A DNA stretch of 64,000 nt from NCBI GenBank assembly GCA_036583965.1, contig JAZBQD010000025.1:13036300-13100299 (forward strand). Direction: 5' to 3'. Source of the DNA: Prunella strophiata (lineage: Eukaryota > Chordata > Aves > Passeriformes > Prunellidae). Both the position numbers and the translations under genes were made by a program. Below the pieces are notes generated by a model that worked only from the letters and a program-made list of their open reading frames with translations, did no database searches and was not told the origin of the DNA. Shown here in pieces: positions 59,295 through 64,000 of the stretch. Numbering within the stretch: position 1 is the stretch's first letter; each line of letters starts with the position of its first letter.

Positions 59295-59470
59295 GGACAG
59301 GGGGATGTCAGAGAGTAGTCTGAGATTAGACATTGGGGAAAAGCCCTTCCTTGGGGTGCTGGGGCCCTGGCACAGGTTGCCCAGAGAAGCTGTGGCTGCC
59401 ACATCCCTGGCAGTGTCCAAGGATAGTGGAAGGTGTCCCTGCCCGTGGCAGGGAGTTGGACGAGGTGCTG
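59295..59470 (+). mobile_element. CR1 LINE 3'-end fragment
   Basis: GGGGCCCTGGCACAGGTTGC, CCAGAGAAGCTGTGGCTGCC and GGAAGGTGTCCCTGCCCGTG are the sense-strand CR1 3' region. It has a short deletion (ATCCCTGGCAGTGTCCAAGG then directly ATAGTGG) and is truncated before the ATTCTATG tail. Confidence 0.85.
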
Positions 59471-59499
59471 CTCTCACTTTGCTGAATTAAAGTTTCAGC

Positions 59500-59830
59500 T
59501 TCTTTAATAACCTGCAGGTCCGCTGGAAAAGTGTGACGAGTGGCATCAAGAAGCAACTCGGTAAGTTTATTTTGATGAAATACAATAATTATCATGCTTA
59601 GCAGCTGTTGCTATTTAAAATAAGAAAAAACGGGGCTTGCATTGAAAATGTTTTGTAAACCATGTGCACCAACAATCTGTTCCAATGAAACCAGCCATTA
59701 TGGAAACGGTATAATAGCAGGAGCTCATTATGGAAAGTTAAATTGCAAATCATATTTTGTTTCAAATGAGCTGGATGAATGCATAATTTGCCTCAAAGAA
59801 ATAGTTTTGTAGTTCTGATCCTCCTGCCAA
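59500..59830. other. AT-rich, repeat-free island downstream of CACNG3
   Basis: About 330 bp with words such as AAATACAATAATTATCATGC, TATTTAAAATAAG and AATTGCAAATCATATTTTG. No repeats. Candidate conserved non-coding element on composition only. Confidence 0.35.
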
Positions 59831-62414
59831 GAGCTGAAGCTCTTGGGCTGCAGCTGCCGGGGCGGCCTGATTGTCCATTTCAAACTGCAGGAAGTTTGGG
59901 TTTCAAAGGAAGATCTGAAGAGAGAAAAGGGGAAAAAAAAGTGAAGGAATGAAAGGCAGAGCAGTGGGAGCTCTCGGTTTGTTCCCTATGCGAGATCCTG
60001 GTGGTGCAGGGTGAGTTTCAAACACACCCAGGGCCTGAGTGGGGTTGGTCACAGTCCCTGTGCTGGAGGCAGACCCCACACCCTGGGCAGAGCTGGTTCC
60101 CCAGGAGCTGTGGTGACAGCCGATGGTGACAGCCAGTGGTGACAGCCATGGTGGCAGTCAGCTGTGCCTGGGAAGGGCAGCACCCTGCCCCTCTCCAGTG
60201 TGGTGCCACTCAGGCTGGGGGTGGCAGCTGAACACACGTGCCAGAGCATGGCCCTGGGGCCACGCTGAGCCCCCCATGGCACAGCTCTGAGGGGGCCCCT
60301 GTGCAGGTGCTCCCTGAGCTCTGCCAGCTCTGGCTTCAGCCACAGCCCAGGTGACAAACCCCCAGCCCCACAGGACCTGCTGGCCCTGCTCTGGTGGCTC
60401 AGTGCTGCAGGGCCAGCACGTGGTGCCTCGTGCCCAGGGACCTGACCTACAAGTGGTGGCACGTGAGATGCCACAGGAACAGCTAATGGCATTTCCTCTC
60501 GTGGGGTGGCTCTGGGGATGGGCAGTGGTGGCACAGGGGACACAGAGCCTCCGCTCGTGGCCATGCCACCATGATGTGGCTGATGGGAGTGACAAGCAGG
60601 TGGCCACAGCAGGACCCTCTGCCATGGGGGCCAAGCCCAGAAGCTGCCCAGAGCCTCCCTGCACCCTCTGGGTGGGGTACACCCACCACAGGTGACTCTG
60701 TCCCTTTTGGCAGGGGCACATGTCACAGCTGCCGTGCTCCAAGCACGAGGTCCTTGTGCCAGGGCCACCCCCAGCTGTGGTGGCTTTGCAGCACCAAGGA
60801 GCTGCCCCTCTCCTGCACCCCAGGCTGTCCCTGTGCCTCACTCAGGCACGCTCGGGGTGCTCCAGTGTCCCCCAGCCCTGCTGTCACATCCAGCCCAGCC
60901 CAGAGGCAGTTTCATCAAATATTGAATCCAGCAGCTGCTGGCAGTGTTGGGGGGTGGGTAAAGACAGCAGAAGCAATTTGCAATTAAAATGTGTTTATCT
61001 TAGGAAAGAAGTCCCAGAAACTTGTCATTAAAATGTTTATACCAAGGGCAGGATTTCATAGCCTGAACCTTCAGAAATCCTAGAGAAGCAGCAGTGGCAC
61101 AGGTGAGGCTGGCACAGGACAGGTGGGGCTGAGCTCCAGGCAGTGCTGGGCACCCGGGGTGGTGAGGGGTGGTGGGGAACCATGTCCAGCACGCCTGGAG
61201 CAGCCCCAGGAGCTTTGTAGAGCAACAGCCCCACCCAGGCACTGTGCCCAGTGGCTGCAGGAGGGCAATAGGGGATGCTGGCCACATCACTGCCAGGCAC
61301 AGCCAGGGTGGCTCCTGGCAAGTACCTGTTGGGCTGCTGCTTTCCCCAGCACCCCCCATTCCTCTAGGGGTGTTTTTGTGCATTTCCACGCTTGTTTTTC
61401 CTCCAGTTATGGCAGGTAGGAACTTCCCATGCAGAGCAGGTGTTATAAAAACATCTCCTGATTTGGGAGTTGTACAATCACAGCCCTAAGCTCCCCCTTT
61501 GCTGGTCCTGCAGCAGCAAAGTCTGGGTTGAGAGGCTGAATTTAGATCCTTTTCATATTTATTTCACAGTGGTGAGAAGAAAAATAAATAGAAGTAGATG
61601 AAGGGCATTGAGCTGGCTCTGTGTGAGTGGAGAAGCCATAAATCACTCTGAGTGTGTCCCAGAGGCTCTCACCTTGGTTAATAGGTGCCTTTTAAAAGTG
61701 CCTTTTGACCTCCCAGATGATGGAAGCCCTGCAGCCGGTGCTGTTGGGCTCCCAAAGAAGCCTCAGGGGCAGTTTTGCCCAGCTGAGCTGGAGTGGGTGC
61801 CCTGCACAGCTGCCCCTCTCCCAGCCAGCCCCTTCAGCAGCCTCAGCTGCAGCCTCTCCTGGCTCCTCTCCCATTTCTCCCTGCTGATCCAGCTGGCAGG
61901 GAACTCTCTGGAGTGCTGGAGCTGCCCCTGCCCTGGGTTAGCTGAGACTGCCAGGATGCCAGGGCATAAAACCCAGAACAGAGAAAATTCTATTAAACAA
62001 CTGTGAAAGAAATCATTTATTTCCATATTGTCTGTGTTTTGGACTGGAGGAAAAAGCCCACGACTTTTCCTGCCAAGCCACGGAGTGGCAGGAGGTTTGT
62101 TAGCTTGGCTCATCACTGCTCAGAATGGAATCATCTTCAAAATGAATGAAAATGTAAACCCCACTGATCAGAGGCTGCTGAGGGCTCCACACATTCAGCA
62201 CCCTGCTGTTCAGTGATCCCTGGTGTGCCCAGCCTCATGGGGTAAGTGCTTCCTGCCTGGCTGGTGGGGATGGCACGAGCAGACCTGTGCTGGTGTCCCC
62301 AGCCTGCCCCTCTCCAGAGCAGCAGCTGGAGCCTTTCCTTGCAGCACAGCAAGGGGCACAGCATTGCACTGGCAGCTGAAGGAGCTGACACTGCCATGTT
62401 TTTGCAGGGTCTTC

Positions 62415-62608
62415 AGAGAAAGAATCAGAGAATCCCAAACCGGTTTGGGTTTCAGGGGACCTTAAAGACCCTCTCATTCCACCCCCTGCCATGGCAGGGA
62501 CACCTTCCACTGTGCCAGGCTGCTCCAAGCCCTGTCCAGCCTGGCCTGGGGCACTGCCAGGGATCCAAGGGGCAGCCCCAGCTGCTCTGGGCACCCTGTG
62601 CCAGTGAA
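62415..62608 (-). mobile_element. CR1 LINE 3'-end fragment
   Basis: AATCAGAGAATCCCAAACCG, CCATGGCAGGGACACCTTCC, GGGGCACTGCCAGGGATCCA and CAGCTGCTCTGGGCACCCTG form an antisense CR1 end. Confidence 0.9.
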
Positions 62609-63009
62609 GTGTTGGTCAAGAGCGTGGGTGAGTGCCAAAGGCAAGGGTCAGCCAGGTGCTGGACCCTCCTGGTCTCAACGATGGTGTGACCCCAGGATGG
62701 GGCCCACGTGGAGCCCACAGGCTGGGCTGAGGATGCCAGGAGAGGCTGAGGTCATGGGATGGAAAGGTCTGGATGGAGAGGAGAGCTCAGCACAGCACCC
62801 ACAAAGCTGCCAGTCCAGCACTGCCCTGCACCCACTCTGAGCTCGCCGGTGGAGCCCGTGAGCTCTGGTGCTGGAAGCAGGGAGGGACAGGAGTGTGCAA
62901 TGAAGGAGTGTGAGATCTGCCTGCAGGGCTGGCCAGAGCTGCTGGGCACGGGCACTGGGACAGGCCTCGAGGGGGCTCTGGCAGGAGCACCAGGCTCTGG
63001 CAGGGCTTT

Positions 63010-63350
63010 GTTGAATATTCATCTGTAGGAAATGGTTATTCATGAGCACAAGGAAGATGATCGTTCTGAATTCCAGCTACTCAGCCCAGCTCCCTGTTTG
63101 ATGTGGTGAGGCTCTCGCAGTGCATTTGCATTAGAGAAGCATTACTACTTCTGATGAGGAGAAGGATTACAGGAGAAATCTGCATAAATTTATTGGTAAA
63201 TGTCATTTAGCATGTGTCCAAGTGTAATTCATCACAGGGCTGTAGTGCAGCCCTGTGACTCATACAGGGCTGGGGTTTTTCAATAGACAGATAAATAACC
63301 CCTGGGACAAAATTACCTCATTGATATTAAATCACTATAGTTGCAGGTGA
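63010..63350. other. AT-rich, repeat-free island
   Basis: About 340 bp including TTGAATATTCATCTGTAGGA, GCATAAATTTATTGGTAAAT and ATTGATATTAAATCACTATA, set in GC-rich DNA and lacking repeats. Candidate distal regulatory element. The evidence is compositional. Confidence 0.35.
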
Positions 63351-64000
63351 GCACAGCCTGCCTGGGACAAGCTCCTCGGGGAATGCCAGTCCCAGGGGGA
63401 TGAGTGATGGGAAATGCCAGTCCTGGGGATGCTCCCTGCTCTTCCTCTGCCTGCTGAGCCTCACCCAGCTCTGCTTGTGTGCCACCAGGCTGCCAGCCCC
63501 ACAGCCCTCTCCATCTGCAGCCTCCCTGCTCCCTCCCGGCACAGAGCCGTGCTGAGGACTTATCCCAGCTGCTGCTCCAGCTGCCAGGGACATCCCTGCA
63601 CTCCTGCCTTCCCTCCTGGCAGCCCCCACAAGCCCAGCCACTGCCAGGGGCACTGAGGGACCTGCAGCCACCTCCCCGGAGGGGTTTCCTGGCAGCTCAG
63701 CAGCCCGGTGCCCGCTGCAGGCTCTGCCGGGGCTCGTTCCACAGCTGCAGGGCTTGTTGTGCCCGTGATCAGCCCTCCCGAGGGAAGGGCTTGTCCACTG
63801 CGTGCTGCCTGGGCTTTGATCTGCTCGCATTTCCCGGTGATGTAAGGATGTTGTAAGGGTGTTGTAAGGGTGTTGTACGTGGTGGCTCTGACAGGGTGAG
63901 GACGTGAGGACTTTCTGACAGCCAGCACCTGCCACAGCGTCTGTGACAGCTCAGAGAGGGTCCTGCCAAACCACAGTGTCAGTCCCAGGGCTCAGCTGGG

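Larger units (their letters stand above)
55613..64000. other. Intergenic region downstream of CACNG3
   Basis: No gene was recognised on either strand to the right edge of the window. In mammals the next gene is RBBP6; no exon of it was seen. Contents are the CTTC tract, four CR1 fragments, a 33-bp minisatellite, a CpG-rich block at about 58,080-58,480 and AT-rich islands. Stretches at 60,000-61,400 and 62,600-63,000 are featureless and GC-rich. Confidence 0.75.

Overview
The window is a piece of a bird genome, most likely from a GC-rich microchromosome. Three things support this. Numerous 3'-end fragments of CR1 (chicken repeat 1) LINEs lie on both strands. The non-coding DNA is very rich in minisatellites and microsatellites. 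Two split vertebrate genes sit in the same order and orientation as PRKCB and CACNG3 on human chromosome 16p. The style of the CR1 copies resembles songbird (passerine) copies, but that is an impression from memory. There is no bacterial, plasmid or viral gene content. The many long open frames are accidental frames through tandem repeats.

Positions 1 to about 22,690 hold the 3' end of PRKCB (protein kinase C beta) on the + strand. Two kinase-domain exons (684-764, 998-1105) are followed by two alternative C-terminal exons: beta-II (13709-13867) and beta-I (18767-18919). Each alternative exon has its own 3' UTR and polyadenylation signal (14941 and 22663). The exon expected between 1105 and 13709 (about 141 nt, human residues about 575-621) could not be found. 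The same interval holds a degraded tandem duplication that looks like an assembly artefact.

Positions about 22,690 to 27,550 are intergenic, with two CR1 fragments and short repeats. A CpG-rich block at about 27,560-28,560 is the likely promoter and first exon of CACNG3 (TARP gamma-3, an AMPA-receptor auxiliary subunit). All four coding exons of CACNG3 are present and intact (28337-28547, 51688-51771, 53332-53472, 54560-55071). They join to a 315-residue protein ending in the PDZ ligand TTPV. Its 23-kb first intron carries the densest repeats, including a perfect array of 71 copies of a 33-bp unit (37272-39609), a 1.3-kb ATCC tract and several GC-rich minisatellites. AT-rich, repeat-free islands between them look like candidate conserved non-coding elements.

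From about 55,612 to 64,000 the sequence is intergenic downstream of CACNG3: a CTTC microsatellite, CR1 fragments, a second 33-bp minisatellite and AT-rich islands. No further gene was recognised.

Both genes belong to neuronal signalling: PKC beta is a calcium- and lipid-activated Ser/Thr kinase, and CACNG3 is a synaptic membrane protein with phosphorylatable tail residues. Their adjacency is an old vertebrate synteny and not an operon. I did not find a clearly novel biological system. The most valuable observations are the missing PRKCB exon with its neighbouring probable mis-assembly, the repeat-flanked alternative terminal exons, and the extremely homogeneous 33-bp satellite.
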